Source: Pyropia yezoensis (lineage: Eukaryota; Rhodophyta; Bangiophyceae; Bangiales; Bangiaceae). From it: a stretch of 64,000 bases of DNA. Numbering within the stretch: position 1 is the stretch's first letter; every line of letters begins with the position of its first letter. The stretch spans positions 21,995,346 through 22,059,345 of the forward strand of contig CM020618.1 of the NCBI GenBank assembly GCA_009829735.1, written 5' to 3'. The translations under genes were made by a program, and so were the position numbers. Positions 42,990 through 54,121 of this stretch are shown piece by piece. The notes beneath the pieces are model-generated. The model ran no database searches and was not told the origin of the DNA. It saw only the letters and a program-made list of their open reading frames with translations.

Positions 42990-45263
42990 ATGGCGGACAC
43001 GGAGGCCCCCCCGGCCCCGGTCGAGGCCACCGTCGATGCGACCGCTGCTGCGCCCGCCCCTGAGGCGGAGACCTACCAGTTCCAGGCTGAGATCAACCAG
43101 CTGATGTCGCTGATCATCAATACGGTCTACTCCAACAAGGAGATTTTCCTGCGTGAGCTCATCTCCAACGCGTCAGATGCGCTCAACAAGGTGCGCTACC
43201 AGTCGCTCAGCGACAAGTCTATCCTGGACACGGAGGCCGCCATGGAGATTCGCATCATTGCGGACAAGGAGGCCAAGACGCTGACGCTCCAGGATACTGG
43301 AGTGGGCATGACCAAGGGCGACCTGGTGAACAACCTGGGCATGATTGCCAACTCTGGCACCAAGAGCTACATGGAGGCCCTGTCGGCTGGCGCGGACGTG
43401 AGCATGATTGGCCAGTTTGGTGTCGGTTTCTATTCTGCCTACCTCGCTGCTGACAACGTGGTGGTCCACACCAAGCACAACGACGATGAGCAGTACGTGT
43501 GGGAGTCGTCGGCTGGCGGCTCTTTCACTATTCGCAAGGACACTGGCCCCGCGCTGACCCGCGGTACTGCTGTTGTGCTGCACCTGAAGGACGACCAGCA
43601 GGAGTGGCTGGAGGAGCGCCGCATCAAGGACCTGGTGAAGAAGCACTCGGAGTTCATCCAGTATCCCATCAAGCTGTGGGTGGAGAAAGAGGTGGAGAAG
43701 GAGGTTGAGGTCGATGATGAGGATGAGGACAAGACCGAGGAGAACACCGAGGCAGCGGCTGAGGGTGAGGAGAAGAAGGACGACGAGGAGGCGAAGGACG
43801 AGTCGGCCAAGGTTGACGACGAAGAGGAAGTCAAGGACGTGACGGAGGAGGAGACGGCCGCGGCTGCGGGCGAGAAGAAGAAGAAGACGAAGAAGATCAA
43901 GGAGAAGGAGCACGAGTGGCAGCTGCTGAACAAGAACAAGCCCATCTGGACGCGCAAGCCGGAGGAGGTGACGAAGGAAGAGTATGCGTCCTTCTACAAG
44001 AGCATCACCAACGACTGGGAGGAGCACCTGACGGTCAAGCACTTCTCGCTTGAGGGCCAGCTCGAGTTCCGCGCCATCCTTTTCTGCCCTAAGCGCGCAC
44101 CGTTTGACCTGTTCGAGCCGCGCAAGAAGCTGAACAACATCAAGCTGTATGTCAAGCGCGTCTTCATTATGGACAACTGCGAGGATATCATCCCCGAGTA
44201 CCTCAACTTCGTCAAGGGTGTGGTGGATTCGGAGGACCTGCCGCTCAACCTGTCGCGCGAGATGCTCCAGCAGAACAAGATCCTCAAGGTCATTAAGAAG
44301 AACCTTGTGAAGAAGTGCATGGACATGTTTGCGGAGGCGGCCGAGAACAAGGAGGATTACAAGGTCTTCTACGAGCAGTTCTCTAAGAACCTGAAGCTGG
44401 GCATCCATGAGGACGCGCAGAACCGCGAGAAGCTGGCTGAGCTGCTGCGCTATAACACCACCAAGTCCCCTGACGAGCTGACCTCCCTGAAGGAGTACGT
44501 GAGCCGCATGAAGGAGGGCCAGAAGAACATCTACTATATCACGGGGGCCAGCAAGAAGGCCGTTGAGAACGCGCCCTTCCTGGAGAAGCTCAAGAAGAAG
44601 GGCTTCGAGGTCATCTACATGACGGAGCCCATTGACGAGTACTGCGTGCAGCAGCTCAAGGAGTACGATGGGAAGAAGCTGGTGTGCACGACCAAGGAGA
44701 ACATGCAGCTGGAGGAGTCGGAGGAGGAGAAGGCAGCTCGCGAGGCTGAGGCCAAGGCGTGCGAGACGCTCTGCGAGGTGATCAAGGAGAACCTCGGCGA
44801 GAAGGTGGAGAAGGTGGTTGTGTCTGACCGCCTGGCCGACTCGCCGTGCATCCTGGTGACGGGCGAGTACGGGTGGTCGGCCAACATGGAGCGGATCATG
44901 TCGTCGCAGGCGCTGCGCGACAACTCGTTGTCGACCTACATGAGCTCCCGCAAGACGCTTGAGATCAACCCCACCAACTCGATCATCCGCGAGCTTCGTC
45001 GTCGTGTGGAGGCTGACAAGACGGACAAGACGGTCAAGGACTTGGTGAGCCTGCTGTTTGACACCGCCATGCTCACATCAGGCTTCAGCCTCGAGGAGCC
45101 GCACGTGTTTGCGGGCCGCATCCAGCGGATGCTCATGCTTGGATTGCAGATTGAGGACGACGACGAGGCTGGCGGTGAGGAGAAGAAGCCTGACGACGTG
45201 TTTGACGAGCTTCCCCCACTGGAGGAGGGCGCCGCGGCCGGCGGCATGGAGGACGTCGACTAA
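42990..45263 (+). CDS. HSP90: Cytosolic heat shock protein 90
   Basis: ATP-dependent molecular chaperone, 757 residues, no intron. An N-terminal extension of about 28 Ala/Pro-rich residues precedes the GHKL ATPase domain: [19 protein letters not shown] near 46-64, then [29 protein letters not shown] and [16 protein letters not shown] long acidic/basic linker lies at about 232-310. The middle domain follows, with the conserved catalytic-loop region ([20 protein letters not shown]). The C-terminal dimerisation domain ends in MEDVD, a variant of the MEEVD motif that binds TPR co-chaperones, which marks the cytosolic form. ATG 42,990 has the context CACCATGG. The CT-rich tract before it is probably the leader. 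A heat-shock element is found upstream. Confidence 0.98.
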   Translation: MADTEAPPAPVEATVDATAAAPAPEAETYQFQAEINQLMSLIINTVYSNKEIFLRELISNASDALNKVRYQSLSDKSILDTEAAMEIRIIADKEAKTLTLQDTGVGMTKGDLVNNLGMIANSGTKSYMEALSAGADVSMIGQFGVGFYSAYLAADNVVVHTKHNDDEQYVWESSAGGSFTIRKDTGPALTRGTAVVLHLKDDQQEWLEERRIKDLVKKHSEFIQYPIKLWVEKEVEKEVEVDDEDEDKTEENTEAAAEGEEKKDDEEAKDESAKVDDEEEVKDVTEEETAAAAGEKKKKTKKIKEKEHEWQLLNKNKPIWTRKPEEVTKEEYASFYKSITNDWEEHLTVKHFSLEGQLEFRAILFCPKRAPFDLFEPRKKLNNIKLYVKRVFIMDNCEDIIPEYLNFVKGVVDSEDLPLNLSREMLQQNKILKVIKKNLVKKCMDMFAEAAENKEDYKVFYEQFSKNLKLGIHEDAQNREKLAELLRYNTTKSPDELTSLKEYVSRMKEGQKNIYYITGASKKAVENAPFLEKLKKKGFEVIYMTEPIDEYCVQQLKEYDGKKLVCTTKENMQLEESEEEKAAREAEAKACETLCEVIKENLGEKVEKVVVSDRLADSPCILVTGEYGWSANMERIMSSQALRDNSLSTYMSSRKTLEINPTNSIIRELRRRVEADKTDKTVKDLVSLLFDTAMLTSGFSLEEPHVFAGRIQRMLMLGLQIEDDDEAGGEEKKPDDVFDELPPLEEGAAAGGMEDVD

Positions 45264-46390
45264 GGGGTGCTTCACGTGTAGAGATGGGTTCGTTGCCATG
45301 CTTTTTTTTCCCTCTGTTGGGCCTGAGCCTTTTCTAGACAGTCGCGCATTAGGCTTGGGCGTCGTCTGTATACTGTATACCACGATTTTTTTTTGATCTG
45401 TAATCGTCTTTCCCTCCCTCTGTCATGTGGTCACCTCTTCCGCCATCTGCTGCCTACCTGGACCTCTGTGACGGCGTGTACAGTGTCAATTTTCCTTAGT
45501 CGTTGGGGATGTGACAGCGAGCGTCGAGGTGTGAAACTGAGCTTTCCCCTACGACCCCCTCTCAATGCCTCATTGATGCCCATGTTGTGCCTACAGCCTT
45601 CTTGAGCCCCACTCTCGGTCGCTCGACGCCCATCTTGCGGCACTCTAACGTCCGTGCGGCCCTTGCGGCGTCCAACAGAGCCCGTCACAACAACAGCACT
45701 GGAACCTTTGACGTAATGCCCCTGCCTGCGGCGCGGCGCCCACGGTATTCGATACGTCGCCCAGTGGCTGTGACCACGGCCTCGACAAGGTGCCAGATGC
45801 AGGTGGAGGTGAAGGCCTGACCGGCAATCACGGCGGGCGCGGCGGCGGTGGGCGCGGCGGCGGTGGTCGCCGCCGCACCCACGGCGGCAACACGCCGCCA
45901 CCCTGTCCGCCTTCCCCCTCATCCCCCACCTCTGACAGCAGCGGGTGCCACCCGGGACGGCGGGTGACGGCCGGCCGTCCCCGCCGCGACGGCCTGGCAC
46001 GACGCGTCTGCGCTCCCGTACACAGCCCGCCGCCGCGCCCCCCCACCCAATACCTCCCCGGGCAGAGCCGACCGCGGGAGGGGTGGCAGGGGTTGCGTGG
46101 CTGTATGGAGTTACTCTCTCTTCTTTTTTTTTCTTGTTTTGCAGTGTTTCGCGTCCCCCGCGCCTGCCAGACCGACGGCACGGGCGCGGCGTTTGGCGCG
46201 CAGAGGCCACCCCCCCGCGGCAGGCCAGCCGACCGGCCGGCCCACGACGGGGTAGGCCGGCGCAGACTGTGGGGAACCCCGCTGCGCCCACCCCCACCCC
46301 GCCATCCCCCCCCACCACCCTCAGGCCACACAGCCCGACGGTGGGGGTCCCCGCCGTCACGCCCACCCCGCCTCGCCATGGGGCCACGCC
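45264..46390. other. Intergenic region between convergent HSP90 and kinesin genes
   Basis: Holds both 3' untranslated regions. T-runs at about 45,301-45,309 and 45,387-45,394 follow HSP90. No further gene is supported; overlapping Gly/Pro-rich frames are composition effects. Confidence 0.5.
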
Positions 46391-49300
46391 TCACGCCTGG
46401 GGCACCCGCGGCTGGAGCGTCCGCGTGCGCGGCACCCGCAGGCGGGTGACGCGGCCGCCCGGCGGCGCCGCCGCCCCCCCTGCCGGCCCGACGTCCCCGC
46501 CACCACCCGCCACCGCGCCTCTGGCCGCCCCACCGGCGGTTCCCCCCCCCCCCCCCCCCCCACCACCAGCCCCCCCCCCAGCCCCACCCCCACCCGCAGT
46601 CGCCGCGGCGGTCGCCGCCGCCGCCGTTGCCATGGCCGCCCCCTTTGGCGACGGCATCGTCGCTGCCCGCCGGAGCGCCACGCGCGGCCGCCGCAGGCCG
46701 CGGCCGGGGGGGGGCGCCCCCACCGCCACCGGCGGGTCGGCGCCCCTGGGTGCTGCCGCCGCCGCCGCCGCCGCCGCAGGGGGCACCACTGCAGCAGCAG
46801 CAGACGGAAGGGGGGGGGGAGGGGACAGGGCCCGCCGCCGCCGCCGTGGCGGCGACCGCGGCGCCGCGCAGGCCGCCGCCGCCGGCAGCGCCGGCAGCGC
46901 CGGCGGCGGCGGCGACGGGAGCAGCGACCCGACGGCGGCGGTGGCGGGCGCCGCGTTTTCATCCGCCCCCCCGGCTGGGGGCGACGGCGGCTCGCCGCCG
47001 TCGCCGCCGCCGCCGCCGCCGCCGCCGCGTATCCGCTCGCCGCCGGCGACGGCGAGCAGACGTGCGGCGTCGCCGTCGTCGGCGGCCGCCGCCGCCGCGG
47101 CGGCGCTGTCCGTGGCGGCGGCCGCCCACGCGGCGACGCGCCGCACCACCGCCGGGTCTGTCGCTGGCAGCACCCCCCCCGCGGAGGGCCACTGCCGCAC
47201 CGGCGGCGGGGGGTGGGGCGGCGCCCCCCCCCCCCCACGCGGGCCGCCCACCCCCCCGTGGCCACCGCCGCGGCAGCGGCCGCCACCCCCCGCGCCGCCG
47301 CCTCGGCGGCGGCCCGCCCCCCCGCCGCCGCTGCCGCCGCCGTCGCGGCCGCCGCCGCCGCCCGCCGCCCGTGGTCCGCCGCGCAGTCGGCGCCCAGCGC
47401 AGCCGCCGCCCGCCCGTCGGCCGCCGCGGCGGCGGCGGCCGCCGCCGCCGCCGTCGCCCCCCGTGCCACGCCCCCCGCCACGCCCCGGGCGGCGGCGGTG
47501 CGGGCGGCCGCCCGGTCGGCGCCCGCCGCCGCCGCCGCCGCCGCCGCGTCGCCCGCTGCCGTGGCGGCGGCGGTCGCGTCGGCGGCACGGCGGGCCGCCG
47601 CGGCGGCGGCACCGTCGGCGGCGGTGGCAGTGGCAGCTGCGACGGCGGCCGCCGCCGCGGCGGTGGCGTCTGCATCTGCCCGCGCGGCGGTCGCGGCGGC
47701 GGCGGCGGCGGACCGGGCGGCCGCCGCGGCGCCCCCCACCACCGCCTCGGCCAGCGCCGTGGCGTCTGCGTCGGCGGCGGCGGCCGCTTCCTCGGCCGCC
47801 GCCGTTGCGTCGGCGGTCGCCGCGGCGGCGGCGGCGGTCGCCGCCGCCACCGCCCGCCCCACCGCCCCGTCCATAGCCGCCACCGCCGCGGCGGCGGCGG
47901 CGCGCGACGACGCTGCCGCGGCGGTGGCGGCGGCGGCCGCGTCGGCGCCGCCCGCCGCGGTGGCGGCGGCCGCCGCCGCCGCCGTCGCAGCCGCCGCCGC
48001 CACGCTGCCCCGCACCGCCGACGCGGCGTCGGCAGCACGCCGCGCGGCGGCGCTGGCTGCCGCGTCGCCGTCGGCGGCGGCGGCGGTGGCGGCAGCGCCG
48101 GCGGCGGCGGCGGCGGCGGCCACCGCGTCGGCGGCGGCGGTGGCGCCGGTGGCGCCGGCGGCGGCGGTGGCGGCCGCGTCGGTGGCAGCCGCCGCCGCGT
48201 CGGCAACCGCCGCCGCGTCGGCGGCGGTGGCGTCGTCGGCCGCCGCCGCCACCGCCGCGGCGACCGCGTCGGCACCCGCCGCCGACGCAGCCACCGCACG
48301 GTCCGCAGCCACCCCCCCCGACGTGGCAGCGTCGGCGGCGGCGGCCGCCTCGGCCGCCGCCGCCGCCACCCCTCGGTCAGCAGCCGCGGCGGCGGCGGCG
48401 GCGGCGCCGGCCAGGTCGTCGGTCACCCCCGCCACCGCGGCGGCCACGCCGGTCGACAGCCCCGCCGCGGCAGCGGCCGTCTCCTCCCGCGCAGCGGCCG
48501 CGGCGGCGAGGCGGGCGTGCAGGGCGGCCACGTCGGCAACGGCCGCGTCGGTGGTGGCGACCAGCTCCGCCGCCGCCGCGGCGGCGGCCGCCTCGGTCGC
48601 CGCCGCGGCGGTGGCCACCCCCACCGCCGCGTCCCGGGCGGCGGTGACCGCCGCGAGGCGGTCCGTCAGCCGCCGCGCGTCGGCCGCCGCGTCGGCGAGG
48701 CGGCCGGCCAGGCGGCCGGCGGCGGCCTCTGCGGCGGCCGCCGCCGCCCGGGCGGCGGTTGCCTCGGCGGTGGCGGACGCGAGGCGCGCTTCCGCCTCCT
48801 CCTTTTCCGCGGCCGCCGCCTCGGCGGCGGCCGCCGACACGTCCCGGGTGGCGGCGTAGGCCGCCCACGCGGCGGCGGGGACGTAGACGCCCCCCTCCCG
48901 AGAGGCGGTCGCGTCGAGCGCGGCCTTTAGCCGCGCATTGTCCGCCGCGAGCTCCCGCAGGTGCGCCGCCGCCGACACCAGCCGGTTGACCGTCGGCCGG
49001 TTCTTGACGCTCTTGGCCCGCGTCGCATAGTCGAGCGTACACGCCGTCTCGTCGGCGCCCGCCCCCGCGGGGGTGACCGTCGCGACCATGACGGTCTTGG
49101 TGCGGCCGCCGAGGGAGTCTTGGAGGAGGCGGGTGAGCTTGGACGCCCGATACGGCACGTGGGGGGCCCCCTCCACGAGCGCAGAGATGACGCGCCCCAG
49201 GTTCAGCAGCGACTGGTTGATGCTCCCGGCCTCCCGCGCCCGTGCGGCGACGGCGCCCGACCGGCCGACGCTCTCCGAGCCGGCCAGGTCCACCAGGTTG

Positions 49301-50193
49301 AGCTTCCCCACCTTTAGGAGCTCCTCCCCGCCGCCGGGCGACGCCGACTTGACGTGCGTCGTGATGGTCAGCACCGAGTGGGACCGCGACGACCGCGCGT
49401 TCATCGCCGTCGCGGCGGTGCGGCGGCGCGACGCGGAGGCGGCGAGGAGGGAGAGGATCTCCCCTTCCGACGCGACGGCCACCTCGGTGAGGCCCGCCAC
49501 GACCGTGCCTTTGGCGGCGTCGTCAAAGATGCGGAGCGAGTCGCCCACGCCGGGTCCACCGCCGCCACCGCCGCCGCCACCACCACCACCACCACCACCA
49601 CCACCGCCGGTGGCGCCGCCCACCTCGGCGGCATCCACCGCCAGCAGGTCTGTAATCTGCTCATTGTACAGCTCCAGGTGGCTGACCCGCACGCTCCACT
49701 CCCCCCCCTCGGCGCGGAGGGCACCAAAAATGTGGGCTACCGCCCGCGGGATGAGCCCCGCCCCCGGCGCCACCACCCCCGCCTCGGCCAGCGCGGCGGC
49801 GGCGGCGGCGGCGCCCGCCGGGGAGGAGGAGCCAACGTCCCCCTGGATGGTGTGCGTCTTGCCCGACGACGTGGAGCCGTAGGCAAAGACCGTGCAATTG
49901 TACCCGCGGAGGACCTCGTCCACCACCGGCGCCGCGACGCCGTCGTACACCTGCGCCTGCGTCGCGGCGGGGCCGTAGACGCCGTCAAAGGCGTAGCGGC
50001 GGTCGCCAATGCCGGCGCCCCCGTCGGCGGCGGCCGCCAGGCTCACCGTCCGGCTCCGCGGGTCGGGGGTGACGACGGGGACGGCGCCACCTGCGCGCTC
50101 GGCGGCCGACAGCGGCCGCACCCGCACAATGACCTGGATGGCCACCGCGCCGCCGGGGGGGGGGGGGCGCCCGGGCGCTGCATCGGGTGGCAT
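46391..50193 (-). CDS. Kinesin-5 (BimC/Eg5-type) motor, with a homopolymer frame break
   Basis: Plus-end microtubule motor of the bipolar-spindle kinesin-5 family. The start is taken at ATG 50,193. P-loop GSTSSGKTHT is at about 106-115, followed by NARSSRSHS (switch I) and DLAGSE (switch II). FDDAAKG, RTAATAMNA and the neck KNRPTVNR...REGGVYV match kinesin-5 features. Two oddities stand out: a pure Gly insertion of about 18 residues in the loop before LRIFDD (GGT-type repeats, 49,563-49,610), and a very Ala-rich coiled-coil stalk. The frame runs to about 47,235, where a long C-run breaks it. The following part continues in the frame ending at 46,391, giving about 1,270 residues. The break is probably a run-length error. 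No clear BimC-box sequence is seen in the tail. Confidence 0.8.
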
Positions 50194-52729
50194 GGTGCGC
50201 CCCACAAAGCGCGGTTGGGGGGGGGGGGGGGGGGGGGCCGGGGGGGGGGTGCTGGGGGCCAGATGAGGGAGTACAGTGGCCGTCGATGGAGTGATGAAGA
50301 GGGTGGAAGAGGCAGGAGGAGAGGCGCAAAGGCAAGGCAGCAGAGGACAGAAGCAGTCCGAGGGGGTTGTTGCGTCGTTGCGCCTACAAAAACCAGGAGT
50401 AGCTCGCGGGGGAGAGGAACGCTCTGGTGAGGGGGGAAGGGTGCGCCGTGGGCGCGGAGCGCGGAGACCGCCAGTCAGGGAAAAAGGAGCACGCGATACA
50501 ACGCCACCCGCCACTGGCACCCGTGGCAGACGTCTGCGCGTCCCCAACCGCGATGGTAGGGGCGCGTGCGTGCCGGCGCGGGGAGAGAGGTGGAGGGGGG
50601 GGGCGGGGCGGCGTCGTGGGTGGCGGCGGCGTGTCGTGGGTCACACTGCCAACACCACTAGCAGCTCCTGCTGGTGGTCGTGGCCAGGCCAGGCCAGGCC
50701 CTGCCGGTGGTGGGGGGCGCGTAACGGTCGCCGCCACCGCGGTCGGGGCTGGTGTAAAGCTGGGGAGGGGAGGAGAGTTTGGGGGGGTCGGAAGGGGGGG
50801 GGGTGAGGGCGACGAAGGTGGTGGGGAGGGAGCGGCGGCACACACCCTTGGGTGGGGCCCCTCCATGCACTCCGATTTGAATTTTGAAGCGGAGGGGGGC
50901 CACGCGTGTCCACGATCCGGGGGTTGACGTGGTTTGGCGGGAGCATTGAAGTCGGCAATCGGAGTGACCACGTGTCAAGGGTCTCATCAGAAATTAGAAA
51001 GTTCAAATTTTAAGAAACAGGGAACCGGAATGAGTCCTGCCGAGAGTGTGAGTATGACTCTTTGTTCTTGAGGCCTTCCATGAACCAGACGCGTACAGTC
51101 TCACTCGTGGGCCCACTGACACTGGAGGCTGCTGACATAGTTTACCATGTGCTGCCCGCTCACCGCGCAGTCACCGTCGCGGCACGCCCCCTCCCCATAC
51201 GCGGGTTGGCCCGCCACCGGGGGTACTCATCCAAGATCGACGCCAGGCCGCGCCGTGCTACACGCGGCTCGGCTGCGGGTCTGCTGGGAGAGGGTGGGGG
51301 GGCGGGGGCGGTTGAGGAGCTCGGGGGAAGGGGCGCGGCGGCGCACCGCAGCGCTGCGGAAAGGAAAGATTGACCGCGCCCGGCTGGGAGACATGACCTG
51401 GCACGCTACACGCGCGAAAAGGAGGGGAGGCGGTACCGCCGGGCGTGGGCACGGGCATCCGTGACAATGCCGCGGTGACGGATGATGGGGGATGGTATGT
51501 CGGTAGTACGGTGTTCGCCGCCCCCCTGGGCAGCTGAGCAGGGGATGCGGGAGGACACGACGCCAGCACGACATACCGGCGGCGGCAGGGACAGCGGCCG
51601 CGGCGGCAGCGACGACAACGTCCATTGGCTTTCCACCCCGCAAAGAACATCCGACGAAGCGCTCGGGCATTGGGCGTCTCTCAACTCGTGGGCACACACC
51701 CCCAAGAGGAGGCCCGCTCACAGGGACGGGCGGCGCCCCGAGTGACGCCATGCCGCCGCTCTCACGGACGGTGGCGCGCGCCAGTACCAGAGGCGTCAGC
51801 GGCAGCGGCGGCTGCGGCGGCGACGGCGACGGTGGCCATACAGTCCCCGGTAGGGTCTCCATTGAAGCGCACAGTCCCACGTCTTTCTGTTGCACGAAGA
51901 TTGGGTAAGGGGGAGAAGACGCCAGCGAGACTGCACGGAGAACTGACCACCCCCCCCCGTGCGAAGTCACAGCGCGGCGCACGAGGGACCGTGACCACCC
52001 CCAGTGGCGAGGAGAGGACCAGCCCCCTCGGCGCGGGAAGGAGGACGACCGGTTCGACCGTACAGTGTACGTACGTATGTACTGTACAGCCGGGCAGGGG
52101 GGAGCCTGTCGACGTGGGGGTCGCGCCCCCAGCGCCGCCGGCACCCGGGTGCCCGGTACCCCGAGCAGCGCCGCCCGCCATCCCGCAGGGCTCCCCCGGG
52201 CGGCGGGGGGCGGGCACCGTAGGCGCCACCACATGGGAGCTCTCCTCACTCAGGTGACAGCGAGGCGGCGTGACGCGGCTGGTGGCCGTCGCGACCCCCC
52301 CCCACCCCCTCCCCCCCCTCCCTGCGGTGAGCGCCGTGCGTCTCGCAGGCAACAGAACAGTTGATGGACAAAAGCACTGACCTCCCACAAAGAGGAAAAA
52401 AGAAAAAGAAAACAGACGCTAAAGGAAAAAAAAAAAAAAGTCGGCAACGCGACGCGCCCGCGACGACGCCGCCACCCCCACAAAGCATACCCCCTACCTA
52501 GTGATACACGCGTCGCTACGGGCGTGGGGTGCGCCCACAGTCGACGACGGGTGCGCGCGCCGTCAGTGTTCCCCCCCCTGGGAAGACGGCGTGGTCACCT
52601 CTCGGGCTCATCGCTGCCCACTCTCCCCCTATGCATGGCGCACAATCGGCTCCTCCCCCCCCACCAAGCCTCCCACTGCCCCCCCTCCCCCCACCCCCCC
52701 CCCCCCTACGCCTCCACCTGGGGTCCCCG
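50194..52729. other. Intergenic region upstream of kinesin gene
   Basis: No supported gene; the long minus frame at 51,227-52,249 has no domain. It contains G-runs near 50,218-50,250 in the probable kinesin leader, and an imperfect palindrome GTACAGT...ACTGTAC around 52,060-52,090. Confidence 0.4.
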
Positions 52730-53974
52730 TCACCTCCGCCGCCGCCGCCCCCCCCCCCCCCCTCCCCCCGCCGCCGCTGCGGCGGCTTCCTCCTCCTCCT
52801 CTTCGGCCGCTGCCGCCGCCGCCGCCGCCGCCCGCACCGCCGCGGCGGCGGCCGCGTCCCGGGGCACCCCCCACCCCCGCTCGTAGCAGACGCCCAGCTC
52901 CCACCCCGCCTCGGCCACCCCCGCCGCGGCGGCGGCAGACAGCAACGCGGCGCCCGCCGCCGCGTCGCGGGGCACCCCCCCGCGGCCATGCAGGGCGCGG
53001 AGGCCCAGCTCGTACGTCGCGCCGCCGTGGCCGGCTGCGGCGGCGGCGGTGTAGGCGGCGGCGGCGGCGGCGGGGGACTCGGCCACCCCCCACCCGTGCG
53101 CGTGGCACTCACCGAGGCGGTAGGCCGCGGCGGGGTGGCCCGCCGCGGCGGCGCGGGCGTAGAGGGCGGCGGCGACCGCCTCGCCGTCGTGGGAGGCGCT
53201 GTGGAGGGCCAGCTCGGCGCGCTCGTACAGCTTGTCCGCAGGGTGCGCGCGCTGTCGCCGCCGGCGGGAGGGGGGGGGGGGGGGACCACCCTCTGTGGAC
53301 CCCGCCGCCACCGCCGCCGCCGCTGCTGCCGCCGCTGCCGCCGCCGCCGCCGACGCCGCCGCCGACGCGTGGGCCGTAGCCGCCAGGCCGGCGGGGGTAT
53401 CCCAGCCGTCGGTTGGCCACACCACCGCCGCGTCGGCCGGCAGCGCCGCCACCGACCCGTCGAGCAGGTCTCCCGGCAGGGGCCGGCGGCCGGCGCCCCC
53501 CCCCCGTCTCCCCACCCGCCGTCGCGGCCGCCGGTCGCGGCCGCCGGCGGCCGTGCCGCGGGTGCCCGCCCGGCGCCAGTCCAGTGCCCCATGGCGACCG
53601 GCGGCGGCGGTGGCGGCGCCCCCCCCCCCGCCACCGCCAAAAGACGCGTATTCATCCGCAGCGGCGGCGGCGGCGGCAGAGGCGCAGGCGGCACCCCCCG
53701 CCATGGCCAGCAGCTGCGGCGCAGACGCAGACCACACCAGGCCGCCGGCGGGGGGGCCACCCCACCGCGGCGCCGCCCTCATCGCCTCGTCGTCGGCGCC
53801 CGCCGAGGCGGGGCGGGGGATGGCCGCTGCGGCCCCTGCTGCCGTCGCCGCCGCCACCGCCACCGCGGCTGCCGGGTCGTGGCTGGGAAACGCAGAGCTG
53901 CCACCCCCGCAACTACCACCACCACCACCACCGCCGCCGCTGGGGAAGCGGCCACCGCCGCCGCTGTCGCCGCT

Positions 53975-54008
<34 letters not shown>

Positions 54009-54121
54009 ACCTTTGAGACGGCAGACCGGGCCGACGGGGTTGGGGACAGCGGCGCCAGCGGGGATGCCGTCGGGGGCGGGGACGGCGACGGGGACACCCG
54101 GCGGGCGTCTTGGCTACCCAT
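52730..54121 (-). CDS. Sel1-like repeat protein
   Basis: 463 residues from ATG 54,121 (MGSQDARR) to TGA 52,730-52,732; the frame upstream of this ATG is low-complexity. The N-terminal 300 residues are Ser/Pro, Gly and Ala-rich and probably disordered. The C-terminal part carries about three Sel1-type helical repeats: ALYARAAAAGHPAAAYRLGE, AYTAAAAAGHGGATYELGLR and LLSAAAAAGVAEAGWELGVC, each followed by a GWGV or GRGGV turn and ending P-A/R-DAAAAA. Sel1 repeats are TPR-like adaptor modules, for example in ERAD and signalling. No signal peptide is seen. The tail after the last repeat is Glu, Ala, Gly and Arg homopolymers next to a long C-run, so the exact end is uncertain. Confidence 0.8.

Noticed and set aside
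43173-44408. 411-residue minus-strand frame inside HSP90
   Set aside because: Codon-register shadow of HSP90; the plus strand is an unambiguous conserved gene.
47213-48859. 548-residue poly-Ala plus-strand frame
   Set aside because: Shadow of GCC/GGC-rich codons in the kinesin stalk; no start context or domain.
46627-48930. 767-residue Arg/Gly-rich plus-strand frame
   Set aside because: Composition shadow of the Ala-rich kinesin stalk, which carries the motor motifs on the minus strand.
52060-52090. GTACAGT...ACTGTAC palindrome as a regulatory site
   Set aside because: Only 7-bp arms with a mismatched centre and no clear gene nearby.
51227-52249. 340-residue minus-strand frame
   Set aside because: Pro/Arg-rich with no domain, in a region with competing frames on both strands.
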